From Trichoderma breve (taxonomy: Eukaryota > Ascomycota > Sordariomycetes > Hypocreales > Hypocreaceae): 64,000 nucleotides of DNA. The stretch lies in NCBI RefSeq assembly GCF_028502605.1, contig NC_079232.1, positions 4,836,001 through 4,900,000 on the forward strand. The letters are read 5' to 3'. Below the pieces are notes generated by a model. That model was not told where the DNA came from and ran no database searches. It saw only the letters and a list, made by a program, of their open reading frames with translations. A program made the translations under genes and the position numbers. Of the stretch, positions 13,301-26,040 are shown piece by piece. How positions within the stretch are numbered: the first letter of the stretch is position 1; every line of letters begins with the position of its first letter.

Positions 13301-15855
13301 GCAAGCTGGGTGTTCTCTTCGAGTTTGTAGCTGGGTCACGATTTACAGGCTAAGAACTGCAGTTAGTTGACATCACCATCACGGTTCTTCTTCTTCTTCT
13401 TTTTGCTTTGCCTCCAAAGTGTGTCAGATTATGTGCCGCCTACCGGGAGCTAACAAATTGCCCATGAACCTGGAGGAGGGATAAAACTTGAGCGCCCAAA
13501 ACTCGCATGCCGACAACATTATCTTGATAACCATGGTTATCCAGGCTGTGATACCCCTTTGTGAAAAACCAAGCACATCTACTCAAGTCGAGACGCAAGT
13601 CCAGGCTCAAAGCCACGTTGCTTTGAGACGGCAGACCCTTTGTTCATCTGCCGCTTTATAGGCGGGTGGACCACTCGACTACGTGGCACAATACGAATAA
13701 AGGGACAATGACTTAATTATAAAGTCCTAATCATCCAAAAACTCGCAGTACGCCACAACTGTGGCATCATTACTGAGAGAAGATACGCTCACCTAGAGCC
13801 GTATCGTGGGGGCATTGTTGCATCTTGAGCTTGGCTGATACTCTGGATCTTACTGGCTACACGTTGATCTGGTTCTCCTCTTTCAACGCATTTTCCATCG
13901 TATGCACTTACCCGTCCCTTTCTTGGCAACGACCCCCCGGTCAAGGATCTCCTGCTCAACCAGAGGCCCGCGCGACAGCACATTGGAGGCGGAGACATGG
14001 CGTCTGGATGCTTGCATGCTTAGTTCCTCGGAAGGGGGGAGGGGTGTGCGCGAACAACTCAGCAGGCGGTTATCCCATGTGAATTGAGGCAAGAAGAAAA
14101 CAAACTTGACGACCCTTGACGCAATGGCGCCCAGCTGGAGGGTATCGTTAGTCCTGCTAATCAAGACCGACCATCTATTCTCAGGCCATGGAAGCGAGCT
14201 GCTTGGATTTCCGGGATTGTGTAGCACGCAACCCATTACTCCATGACCTGACCGCAAATGAGGTTGATGGCCAAGTTATGCTCACTGTAGTAGGAGCGGG
14301 TCGCTTCCCCGGTTCCGCGGCGAAATTCGGAGTCTCTGTTTGGCTGGGGTCGCGAGGTGCTTGCAACTGCTTAAACATTACCCTCTGACTCCTGCGGCTT
14401 CTTGCTTCCTCCTGTAACGGGGAAACCCTTTAGCTTCACTCTGCCGGTGGGCTCCTTCAACGGCATACCTCCTACGAGAGCCAGTTATATGCATATCATG
14501 ATCCACACAGCCTGTACATCCACGATTTGCCTCGACCGAACCAGGTTAATACTTTGATATATGCCTTGAGTATTGAGGGGAGAGGGGGAAGAAAGTACGT
14601 GCTCGAGCTCCCTGCACACCATTCCAGGTTGAGTCCTTTCGACCCTGTCTGTCTCGGCAGCCACACGATAGACATCTGCTCTGAGCTCCACAGCCTAACC
14701 AACTCGGACTCTCTCTTCGAGCCTTTCCGAGCTTTGTTTATTAAAAGCCTCGATGACGCTCATCTCCTTCTCTCCTTCTTCTCCTTCATCTTGTGGCCTT
14801 CTTCTGCTACTCATTTCAGGCTCATCTCCCACACATACCGGATTTCATTGAAACACTTGTAGCCAAGTCCATCTTAACTAGATCGGATGTTGTGATCTCT
14901 GCTGTTCACCATCATTCACAGTCCTTGAGCAAGCCTGCGCCAGTATTGTCACTTTGCATACTATACCTTCGGCACGAAAAGAGTCCACTTACTCTTCAAC
15001 AACATTCGCTACGAGCTCAATACACTCATTCCGCGTACAAACCAAGAAAGCCTGTTGGAAGTGAGTCCTTACTGTTTTCACTTCTTCTACCGGCAATACA
15101 ATCATCTTGATCGACCAGTCTTAAGGCGCACAGCATAACACCAACTCGATGGAACCTTTTTCCTCGTCTATCAACTGACATTACCCTCTCTCTAAATGCA
15201 TTGAGCTATGGAAGGGAGTCAAGGGGCACGACTTAGAAGCAAAAAAGCTAATCAGCATAGCAGTTTTCTTTCGAGTTGTCCTTTGCACAACTTCTTTTTC
15301 TGCCTCTTGTCGCCTTCTATACTGCATTTACAGCAGGTAAGAGACCCCAATACTTTTAGTCTCAGAGTTTCTATTGAAACTATAAGACTCTGATGCTGCT
15401 GATGCCCATTCTCCTCTTGTGACGACATTGGAAAGCTGACGGATCCATAATCGAGACAGATATAAGCTAAAGGATCAAGAATCTGATTCTCCCCGACGAC
15501 ATACATGAAGGATCGAGATTAAATCATCCCATCGACAACCCCGATTTCATACCCACTTCTAGTTAGCGGCAGCAGCTCTCAAGGAGATCAGGCTACCGCT
15601 GATTCACTTGCGCCTCATCTACGGCTTTCAGATTCCTACAGCCTTTCCAGCCTAATTTTGATCTTGGTCACGGCCATCTTTTTCCACCGGAGATTTTAAC
15701 GTATGCATTCTCAGCAGCAGAAGGTACTCCGTTCTCTTGCCCTTCCTCTCCCTCCCCTTTTCTTTGCCAATCCATGAACAACAAGTCGCCGTGGCAAACT
15801 TGCAAAGCCAAAGTTCAGCAGTAAGCGGCTTGTTATTCTTGAGACGGCAACTGAA
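7336..15855. other. 8.5-kb gene-free region upstream of the VIB-1-like gene
   Basis: No protein-like open frame, tRNA or transposon is recognisable. Frames of up to about 140 codons occur on both strands, but none resembles a known domain or continues through plausible splice sites. The left end must hold the promoter of the 5823-7335 gene. The right end (roughly 14.5-15.85 kb) is rich in pyrimidine tracts and donor-like GTGAGT/GTAAGA sites (15060, 15336), which would fit a long, spliced 5' leader of the gene starting at 15856. Small local duplications occur, for example two adjacent copies of CCTTCGCTAG at 10571-10590. Confidence 0.6.
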
Positions 15856-18854
15856 ATGGACGTTCTATCTTCAGCGTATGTGAGCCAAGGTAGCAGTTTA
15901 TTTCACAATGAGGTACGTTCTCATGGATATGAGGTTCTTTTGTTATATATTCCTCTATCAGAATCGTTGTCATTTCACGCATTTGCCACGCCGCCTTTCG
16001 CGCGTCCTTCAATATCCGCTCTCACTTGTAGCAAGATCTTGCTATGGGCGATTTCGGCACCATATGCACACGACATAGGCCAGATGCAGACTCCCCCTCC
16101 CTCTTCAGACTGGTGTTTGTGTAACCAGCCCCCAGTCCACCCACCCCCCAGCACTGCCTGGCGTGCTTCTTCCGATGTGTGCCATTTACAGCCATTGCAT
16201 GACTTCTGGGTACTGCACTGAGACTGAGAAGTATCTCAATGTACCTATGCTGTACCTGGCGCCTCAGAGCTGTGTTACCAACGCGCACCCCCTGCGGTCA
16301 AATCCAATCTTGTCTCCAGTGCCAAGAGCAGCCTACTAATGTATTGTCTCTAATCTCCTTAGGCCCCTACGCAATAGCCATTGTCAAGGATGCTTTGCTT
16401 GTGGCTGATTGGAATACAGCATAACATTCAGAAACAGCTTCAAAGCCTGGCCTTGATCCCCGCATCGTACCTCAACATGCAAATATATATACTTATGCTA
16501 GAATCTGATGCTAATGCCTTCTGCTACTCTTAGGATTACGACTCTTCGCCACCACCTTGCGCGGAGCTTGACTATCTCGACATACATTCACAGCCGGGCG
16601 AAATGAGGTGAGTTCTGTCCATCACACCAACTTTGTTGATCGTCTTCTCGTTGGCACACCCAACCCAATCTGCCCCGTCAGGGAACTGCTGCCCATCCGG
16701 AAAATTTTCTGCCCTCACTTAATCTACCTGTAATGAGACCCAGAAGCTTCTACTTGGGCAGTGGAGGTTGCCCCAGGGACTTGTACAAGGCCCTCTGCCG
16801 CTGGCCGCTACATGGACTCGTGCATTGGCTCTGTGCTACCATCTATGCTGGCAGGTATAACCAAACCTCTTGTCTTTGGTTGTACTCGGGCACCTGGCCT
16901 CTGAATGGGCCTTCTCTCTCTCTTGCGTCGTTTTTCTTATTCTTTGTTTCTATTTTTAATATTTTCTCTCATTTCTCTTCACCGAGAGTCTTTATCCTCC
17001 GACTGTATACAAAAACAGCATCCTCTTCATCTTGTCCTTCACTCTCTTCTTCTTTTCTTTCAGCTCTTCCCGTATTCACAGGCTCTCTAACTAGAGCTCT
17101 TAGGTACACCCAGGAAGCAAATACGTCGGCTCTAGCAATAGAGCCCTCGCAACCCCCTGCGCTTCTGAATCTCTACCACCCTACAGGACTTGGAGCAACG
17201 ACGCAATACCCTCAAGATAGCACTGCGTTCTACCAGCCGGTGTCTCAAGTATTCCCAGGTTTGGATATCAGGTCTCGACTGAATTCCAAGTAAGTTACTC
17301 CAGCGAAGCTCCAACGATAGAGCTGCACCGGTATATGCACGTAGAATTTTTTTTTTTTAACACTGATGCAGTTACAACAGCACCGGGCCCTCAACTGGCA
17401 TGGCGCAGGCTCACCATCAGCAGCACCGCACCACTGGACTGCCGCATTTGACAGGGCAAGTAAGCGCCAGAGAGCAATACTCTGCTGCCACGCCCTCATT
17501 TCGGAGGGCTTCGGAGCACCCTGTCAGGTCGCCGTCCTTTCCGGGGGTGCCTCTGCGCCGCCTGCCATTGTCGCCAACCCCAAGCCCACTTACCTCCTAT
17601 GTTACTCCGGCCGGGAGGATGGAAGCTGGCCAGTTTCAAAACAGACCCTCCGCAACAGCCGTGCCTCCGCTCATGTCTGTCCAGACATCTGGCTCCCTCC
17701 AATATGAGAACGGGACGCAAATCAAGATTGATATTACGGGCACAGTTGACAAGGGCTTCTTTCTGGCCGAGGGCGAATGGACTTGCTATCGGCGCAACTA
17801 CATGACCTGCGCCTGCTCCTATTCGCTGCATCCGCATTACCCCAATACTGCAGTCCATTTCATCCCCCCAGGATCGACCCAAGCCTACCAAGTCTTTGGG
17901 CTGTACATGTCAATATCTGCCGTCGTGGCGGACAATGACCAGCAGAACATTGAGCTGGTCCAGCATACCCCAAAGAGAGACAAGGGACCAACGTCCAAGC
18001 CGGAGAAGGTCCAGCTGGCCCCCAAAAACTCTGTCCCGTCGCATCATGGTATATACAACGACCCCACGAGCGCATCCGGTGCTAGGGCAATGTATCAAGA
18101 TGGCTACGGCGGACAGGGAGCTGTTCAGCCTGCAACTGAGCATACGTTTGAGCGTATCCAGTTCAAACAGGCCACTCAAAACAATGGCAAACGGAGGGCT
18201 GCTCAGCAGTATTACCATCTCATGGTGGAGCTATGGGCAGATCTTGGCTCGTCGTTTAGCTCGCAGTCTTCCGACAAGTATTTCAAGATTGCGTTTAGAA
18301 AATCCGAGAAGATGATTGTCCGTGGTCGATCCCCCGGCCATTATCAGAACGAAAAGAGGCGAAGCCACAGTGGTGGCCCTGGGGGTTCTTCTGGGACGAT
18401 GGGAGGATACGGATCATTGACAAACATTGGAGAATTTTCCTCTCACTCCGGTATCATTGGCGGAAACAGCACATATGGGAATTCTTATGACTCAAGAGGA
18501 TCGGTATATGGGACGCCCAGAAGTCATGATGTTCCTTCTGAAGCGACCATACCTTCTGAAGATGATAAGGTAATGGCAAATACCAAGGGATACTTGTACT
18601 ATCCCGGGCCAATGTACGACAACTCCCACTCAAGACCCATGGAGATGTTTGGCACCCGCAACGACCAGGAGACTTCGCCATCGCAATCGTCAACCGACAC
18701 CAAAGTAAAAAGCGAGTACGATGTCACTCCTCGCGTCTTTCACCCACCGCTGACAGAGAATCGTCGCCACCCTGGGCCGTTTGAGGGCAAATCTACTTCG
18801 GGGGGCTATTACCCGACCATCCTATCATCCCCAACCACAAGTCTGACTTTGTGA
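15856..18854 (+). CDS. vib1: Ndt80/PhoG-domain transcription factor, VIB-1/XprG-like
   Basis: DNA-binding regulator of the p53/Ig-fold Ndt80 family, about 600 residues. VIB-1 and XprG proteins control protease and cellulase secretion, carbon and nitrogen starvation responses and heterokaryon incompatibility. Four exons: 15856-15912 (MDVLSSAYVSQGSSLFHNE), 16534-16607 (DYDSSPPPCAELDYLDIHSQ onward), about 17104-17289 (acceptor may instead be at 17095) and 17372-18854. Phases agree at every junction. The Ndt80 domain runs from about residue 215 (QIKIDITGTVDKGFF, EWTCYRRNYMTCACSYSL) to about 425 (QYYHLMVELWADL, RKSEKMIVRGRSPGHY). The C-terminal third is Ser/Gly/Tyr-rich and probably disordered. 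Intron 1 is 621 nt, long for this fungus. The start is the ATG that joins in phase 0 to the conserved second exon. VIB-1 is preferred over other fungal Ndt80 paralogues from length and N-terminal layout; that choice is inference. Confidence 0.85.
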
Positions 18855-21800
18855 TGAATAGGATTGCGTGCTAAGAGTCCGAAAACAGTGTTATAGCTCC
18901 GGGTTCATTCTGCGCGAATGCGAAAAATAGACGCCTCAAATGAAGAGAGTGAAAGATCGAATCTCGGATCCGGGAGCATACGGGAACGAAACTTGTGCAA
19001 TGGAAGAGCCAAAATCAGGCAACAAAAAGCGATATTGACTTGGGATATGGGGCTGGGATATGGAATTGGAATACGGACTCGGAATATGGGATAAATGGGA
19101 GTTCACTGGAACTATACGTGACTGGGCAAGCCGCAGGGCTCATGTCGATAGCAGCACGCTGCGGCATTCCAGGACACACATGAATGCTACGGCCACTTGG
19201 GAAAAGAAATCATTTTTGCTTGGAAATAGAGTCGTCGTCCTTTAATTCCTCGCTGCTGGATAACTCATGAGGTTGGCCTCATGAGCTGGATCAACCACAC
19301 CAACGCTTTTGGAACAGCAGGACTGGGAACGACAATGATGCGGGATTTGGATTTCATAATGTGCCTTCTTCGAGATTGGATTTATTCTTCTTCTTATTAT
19401 TATTTACGGTTTTGCTTTTGCCCATGTAATTTGTTAATCAAGGTCATTCTGTTTTTCTACTGGTTTTTTGACTATTGCCCCTTTCTTGCTCTGCTTCATG
19501 TTGACTTCTTTTCTTATTATTTGCATAGCGATACTTATTACTTGACTTCACCTATTGTTTCTTTTCCGTCGGCTGTTGGGCTTCGCTTGTCATTCCGCAC
19601 ACTGTCATTTTCATTAGCAGGGAGGCTTCTGCGTGGTTAGCCGAGGCCGCCGTTTGCTGTAAGATCCTGCATACTTTCGTCACACCGGGTACCGGGGTCT
19701 CCTTGATGCGTGGCGTTGGCGCAAAACGAAATCAACAATGGGAGGGGGGCCATGCATGCATCAAGTGGCCAGGGTTTTGCATTGGCCGAAGCAAGACTCC
19801 ATACTTTTTTTGTGCGACCATCACCAGTATGCGCTTTCTCTTATTATCTCGCATTGCTCGCGTTCACAGGGTCTTTCTTTATTTTATGAAATGCAACACA
19901 ATTACAATCTCTATTGTGCTTGGCGGATGATCATTCAGGGACTGGACCACAATATTGCGATTTACCCCTCTTAGAGGGTGTTTTTGCGGCTGACTTTTAT
20001 CTTCTGTAGTGTTTTTTATCTTCGTTGCGATTTTGCTTGCTCTTTACTTTATGGTCAGCAAGAATGGTGCTCTCAGTGTTCTAATGAAGCAGTTCTACGG
20101 GACAACGAAAGTAGAGAGGGTGGGAGTATGTGGGAGTATGATGTATTACTCAATGCAAGCATGCAGGTGAAGACTTAAACAACTAAGCGCGAGACTAGTT
20201 TCGTGACTCTCATCAAATTGACACGCTATCGATGCGAGTCCAAAGCATGGCGTCTGCCGCCTGTCCATCAGCCGAAGCCGCAAGCGAGTGACAATGGCAC
20301 TACGGTCAAAGAGCCGCAGGCTTTTTGAGTCCTAGCCGGATGCAGATGCACTGTGACGACGCTGGCGCAGAGACGATATATTGAGGGCCTCCCATAATGT
20401 TACTCCTCGGATCCGCGAGTTGTGTGCACGCGTGATGTTGTTTTCCATACTCTATCGAAGACGGAGGCTCCCCGAACTGTGCTGTATTGTTTTCCGGTGG
20501 GCTGATGCTACTATACCCTTGTTCAACTACTCGTTCCGGGTCATATACTGCAGTTCCGAGCATGCTTCATCTGCGGAGCTCATTATAGGGTGGGCTTTGG
20601 AACCGCATTTATATCCTATTGGAAAAGAACATTGTAATCAACAAGTTGCTACTAGACAGGCAAAGCTGCTAGTTCTATAACGTGGCGTTGTGGTTCTAGG
20701 CACATACAATAATCGCCTCCACGGGTAAAATTTCTATTCGGAGACTTTTATACAAAATGGATTGGCATCTCGGTAACATAATGTTTCTGCTGAATGCAGG
20801 GATCGAAAGATTTTAGGATTCAGCCTGCTAGTACCGATTATGCATGCCTGTGCTCTTGGCGTTTGCTATATAGAACAGCTAAGTACTAGTATAGACCCTG
20901 CAGCTGAGAAAAAAGGCAAACAGCCATCCCGCTTGGCATACCCTGTATTTTGATTAAGATGTTGTCTCATTAACGGAGACACTCGGTGATACCTTTGCTT
21001 CATGAAGCGCTTCTGCCTTGAAGCGTTTGCGGAAGACTGAACAACTCACTTCGCCTTTGCCCTATCCAGCTAGTTGTACGCCCCCAGTCGAGTTTAATAA
21101 CCCTGCAATCATTGAAGCATCTCTTGCATTCTTTCTGTTGCTTGGACGTTTCGCCGGTGTGCTGGTGTGCTGATGTGCTGTATTGGCCTAGACATTGGGC
21201 CTCGGGCTGAGCAACTTTCGGAAAATGCTGCTTAGACGCCCAAATCGTTACAGGTAGGAGGTGTAACTTGGCCATATCTGGTCTTCCACAGCACATATTG
21301 AAACGAGTGGCTTTATTATTACCCGCTCAGCTATATGATGGTGGCTTTCCATATGGGAAATTGTAAATGACCAACATGCATGAGGAAATTAATTATTTCG
21401 TCTATGAGACGACGTCATATTTGGGAGACACGTCGGTATTCGGCTCATCTTACAACGAGAAGGAAATATCTTCTAAAGATTTTTTCCTATTGATATGAAG
21501 AGATATCATACAATGAGATCCGTCAAGCAGAGTACTGCCAAGCGCGCCGTGTGAAGCATAGAACTGGGTCGTAGTTCGGATGAACTCGAGTAACACGGAG
21601 CTGTTTTTAACGGCGCTACACAGCATTTCCCGTCCCTGGACCCATAACCCGGCCGGTCCGTCCCATCTTAACATCCGGGAAACCTGGTGAACACTGAGCA
21701 GATTGTGGCAACAGAGGAAAGAGGGCACAGACAAAACGCTACGGCAGGTGGCTACTAAGTCAGGGCTCAGACAAGGGGTGTGTGAAGCTGAAGAGACGGG

Positions 21801-24337
21801 TTTATGGCGTGGATATGCTGTGTTGAGCATGGAGCTTCTGCTGTGCTTGTCGAGATAGCAATCCATGGATATTTGGCGTAACATCTGTTTAGCTCTCCCG
21901 AATGCCGATGCGAGCTGTTGCGATTTTCCAGCTCGATCGGTGTTACCAAAAGATGCTCATGCCTGCTAGACAGAATATGTACAAAATAAACATTCCTTAC
22001 ACTGTGATTTGCTTCTCCGATGAAAGAAATGGAGGCGAGAGAAAACGTCTCACGCAAAGTACCAAGCGGCATGTGATTTGAGCCAAGATGTATATTTTGT
22101 TCTTCTTGCCGCACGCCCCCCCTTTTTGTGAAATCCAGGTTCTTGGAAGAGAGAGCCCCCACGCCCACACTGATGGCGTGCCGGTATCCATGTCGATGTA
22201 TGTCATGGCCGCACGCCCTAGGTAGGAGACAACAACGACAACAGAGACGTAAAATAGTGGCTTCAATGTCGTGACAAGTTTTGTTCATGATTCTCAGGGA
22301 GGAAACAAAAGATACCGACGCACGCACGCCCAGCCAACGCAAACGCACACTCACACTCACACACAATTATAACACCTACACCACGCATGTACTCGTATGT
22401 TCTAGGCGGACCCATGATGGAGCCTACATACCTATACAAAGTACTACCCATGGGTTCGCCGCCAAACCGGGGTGCCCGAGACCAATCTGGGGGATTTTTG
22501 GATCAGAGGATCCGGGAGGATCAGAGGCTCGGAGACGGGCCAACTACAACAGCCATGACAACGACAACCGAACTGTCGCAAAAGCCTTGCGTGTTCTTAC
22601 ATTTTTAAACGAGCGTCAATGAGTAGCTCGGCTTTGGTCTTTCTGCTCCTCCATGAGGAGGGGCGTGTCTCACATTTTATTACCCGCAAGTAGCCATTCT
22701 CCGCGTCGTCGTATCGTATGATGTAATTAGGACTCAGAAAGAGGGAAGAGAAGAGAGAAAGAGAGAGGCTATGGTGAATATTTTGCAGCGCTCTGAGCAA
22801 AGTACAGGCAGGCTCTCCCGTCAGTCGGCCTTAAGCCGCCAAGCGCCGATGAACCGTGAGTTATACGCCGACAGGGCTTACTCCCTTCAATCTCATGTTC
22901 TATGCCGTGACTTTCTCGGCGGCGGCTGCGCGCAAATCTCTTTGATGGATCAGCCCTACCGGTGCCTCTGCCTGTTGCGCTTCCATGGTTTTCAAGTTTC
23001 ACAGCAGTTGCTCTCCGGAGATATTAAAAACAGGAGGGGGGCGTGTGTGGTACCCATCGAAAGGATGATACGGACGAGGAAAGTAGAAGAAGAGAAGCAG
23101 GGAGAGAAAGCGGGCTTTGTGTCAAGTAAGCATATCTGCCTTGCGGTGGCGCGGGATTTCCGCATGTGTCCAAGATTGTCTACCCTCTAGACTACGAGAG
23201 ACTTATGCCCAAATCCTCTCACTTGCATCTCCTATTCGGTTCTCGGCCCGCTTCGATTTTCGTCGTTTTTGCAAAAGGGACGCCGCCATGTAGCCTGCCT
23301 CGCTTGTTGCAACCCTACCGTTAGGTAACCCGAATCCACGTGTTGCGACCCTGCATGGCAAACCTTGCATGTTCCGGCTGCTCAAGATTGGGGTACACCT
23401 CTGTACCTCTGTTGTAGCTTTGGCTAGAAGCTTTTGTAGCTAGGTATCCATAGATCACCCTAGTTGAACGCCATGTTGCCTCATGGGGGGTGCTTTGGAC
23501 TGTCGTTATTCAACCCAAATCTTGTACACCACATTAGAGTCATCAGTCGTTGCTCTTAGATGGTGCCATGTGTAACACCGTTGGTCTTTACAACACACAC
23601 AAAGAAAGAGAGAACGAGTTGCAGGCGTTCTCGTGTAGAAGTCAAGTGTCACCGGCATAGAATTCCGGCCTAACACGAGGATCAAATCTAAGTGATACTG
23701 GGTTACAGCCCGAAAGGACATCCGAACAGCCCATGTCCAGCTAATCAGCTTTGTATTTGGAGTCGTACAGGCTGGGGAGGGCGTACACCGGTGATCGACG
23801 GTGCATCTCAAAGGCCTTGGGGCCTTGTTATTGTTACACAGTCAGGGATCAGGGGCATCTAAGAATACGATTCGATTGGAAAAAGTGTCCGAAAAAGACG
23901 CGGGCCCAACATAGCGCCGGCCGGTGAAGAAAGTCTCGTAATTTTTACCATTTTCAAAAAAGGTGAGGCAGTTTATGCTAATATGCCTGTGGGACATGTG
24001 CAAGATGTTCCTATTTTGGATGGTAAGCATCTTGCCCAATGTGCCGCTGCCCAGTCTTCAAGACGTGCTCCGCTGGTTGTTTCCTCCTCTTCTGCGTTAA
24101 CTTTATCTGATCAATCCAATTTCTCCTCCTTATCTGAAGTGTAGAATAGTAGGGGGGAAATAAGGCGAGGTTGGCGGAGGCGGATGGCGCGATAAGAGAG
24201 TAATTGGAAGAAAGAATGGGGGTGGTGTGGGTGAAGAGAGAAAGTTCAAGGTGAGAAGATAGAGTAAGGTGAGAAAGTAGAGTAATCTCATGATGGAACT
24301 TTTCGTCTCGTAATCAGTTGGCGGTTGGATGAATCAA
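18855..24337. other. 5.5-kb gene-free region between the VIB-1-like gene and the folate gene
   Basis: The left part should be the 3' UTR of the Ndt80-family gene. The rest has no recognisable coding sequence. The longest frame (21767-22366, minus, 199 codons) shows no known domain and runs through simple-sequence DNA. A CA/GCA-rich microsatellite lies at about 22318-22364. The right end (24140-24300) is purine-rich and should be the 3' flank of the folate gene, which lies on the minus strand. Confidence 0.6.
22318..22364. repeat. Imperfect CA/CGCA microsatellite
   Basis: A run of CGCACGCACGCC-like units followed by CACACTCACACTCACACACA-type units in non-coding DNA. It accounts for low-complexity frames on both strands here. 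Confidence 0.7.
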
Positions 24338-26040
24338 TCAGTCTCGAGCCCTCCAGATGGCATCCGACATAGTCGTCACCAGGGACATTTCCCGAACATC
24401 GTGAACGCGTATCACATCCGCTCCCCCTTGAATTGCTGCTGCCACCGTTGCGGCCGTACCCCAAACCCTCTGCGATGCCTCTTCCACCCCCGTCACTTTG
24501 CCGATGAAGCTCTTCCGACTCGTTCCAACAAGCCATGGCAGGCCCTGCAAGCCAGGCCACGCCCTCAGCTCCTCGAGACTACGCAGCAATTCTAAATTTT
24601 GAGCACCCGTCTTGGCGAACCCGATTCCTGGATCCAAGATTATCCGCCACCTTCGGATGCCTGCTGCCTCGGCTGCGGCTACCCGCGACAGAAGTTCAGC
24701 TGCAACAGTTGGCACCAACCCATCTGGATAGGAAGTGAGTTTCGTCATTGTCTGAGGATTTCCTCGCATGTGCATCAGGCATATCGTCTTTCCAAGTCTA
24801 CCCACGGTCGGGAGCATATCAGCGTCCAGAGCACCCGCAGAGACGTCGTTGATGATATCGGCTCCACTGGCAATGGCCTTTTCGGCCACCGATGCCCGAT
24901 AGGTGTCGACACTGATGGCGACATGACGGGTTTCCGGTATAGAGCGGATGAGCTCGATTGCAGGCACAACACGAGAGGCTTCTTCTTCTGCAGACACCTC
25001 GGGGCGGCCAGGAGCTGTTGACTGTCCACCAACATCAATGATTGAGGCTCCATTGCGAACTAGTTCAATGACAGTATTTGACAGGCTTTCCAAGTTATTC
25101 CGGCCACCATCAGAGAATGAATCAGGTGTCATGTTCAAGATTCCCATGACGCTGGTCTTTCTGTCAGGCACGAGAGGCGTCAATGGTGCCAGCGTTGATG
25201 TTAGCGGAGTGATAGAGGACAGGGGCTCGCCCGGGGTGAGGTCATTCAGATAATCCTGGACGAGCTTCCACGGTTGTGATGCATACAGCGGTTTTGACGG
25301 GATTAGTCTGATTAAAAAATTGAATTGGTCAGTGAAGATCCTTCCAAAGAAAGTCAAATAACCCAACTTACTCTGCTAGAGGCCTCAAGACAAACTCACG
25401 CTCCGGTATGCCGATATGAGGTACGTTGAGCCTTTCATTCTGTACCTTTTCATCACCATATAGTAAGATATCCAGGTCAATATTCCGTGGGCCCTTGTCA
25501 ATAAGTTTCTTGCGGCCCATCTCACGCTCAATGGCTTGCAGTTCATCCAGCAGTCCTAGAGGCTCCAATTCGGTCTCAACCTGTGAGATGCATGAACTGT
25601 AAGCAAGCTCCCATGAAATGACAACAGAGTCATGGATTGCCTACCTCACAGGCGCCATTGATGAAGCGGTCTTGGTCCGTTACATACATGGGCTCTGTTT
25701 CCCATAGACTACTAGTCCGCTTAACCCGAATGCCCCGTCTAGTCATCTCATTGCACGCCTTTTCGATTTCAGATATGCGATCTCCGAGGTTGCTTCCCAG
25801 AGCAATGTATGCCGTCTTGGTTTTGCTGACAGCTGGACCTGGATGGCAACCGCATCCTGAGTGAGATCGGCTGTGGGTAGCTGAGCTCTCCTTAGTTGAT
25901 GCTCGAGATCTCGGTCGATGAATGATAGTGGTAAAGAGAGACTGTGTTGAAGGAAAGCATCGTGACGATGAGTGGAAATTGCGCGCCCCAGAGCTTTGTA
26001 GCCCCCGTGTTATCGGAGCATGATGTATACGGAACCTCAT
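24338..26040 (-). CDS. Bifunctional HPPK-DHPS folate biosynthesis enzyme, mitochondrial
   Basis: About 524 residues from three exons (26040-25645, 25580-25372, 25307-24338; phases agree). It combines 6-hydroxymethyl-dihydropterin pyrophosphokinase (EC 2.7.6.3) with dihydropteroate synthase (EC 2.5.1.15), two consecutive steps of folate synthesis; the second is the sulfonamide target. The N-terminus MRFRIHHAPITRGLQSSGAR is basic and Ser-rich, like a mitochondrial presequence. HPPK motifs: ALGSNLGDR, LWETEPMYV, and GPRNIDLDILLYGD near residue 162. DHPS motifs: MGILNMTPDSFSDGG near 260, IDVGGQSTAPG, SVDTYR, DIINDVSAG, LMHMRGNPQTM, ILDPGIGFAK, GTSRKSFIG and VIRVHDV. Unlike yeast Fol1, which also carries dihydroneopterin aldolase, no aldolase domain precedes HPPK here. 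The gene is divergent from the nitronate monooxygenase gene. Confidence 0.93.

Noticed and set aside
15856..18854. Reading the Ndt80 gene as starting at the internal ATG 17400
   Set aside because: The frame continues upstream through clean splice junctions to conserved-looking exons beginning at 15856, so 17400 is an internal Met.
21767..22366. 199-codon minus-strand frame
   Set aside because: It runs through the CA-rich microsatellite and has no recognisable motif.
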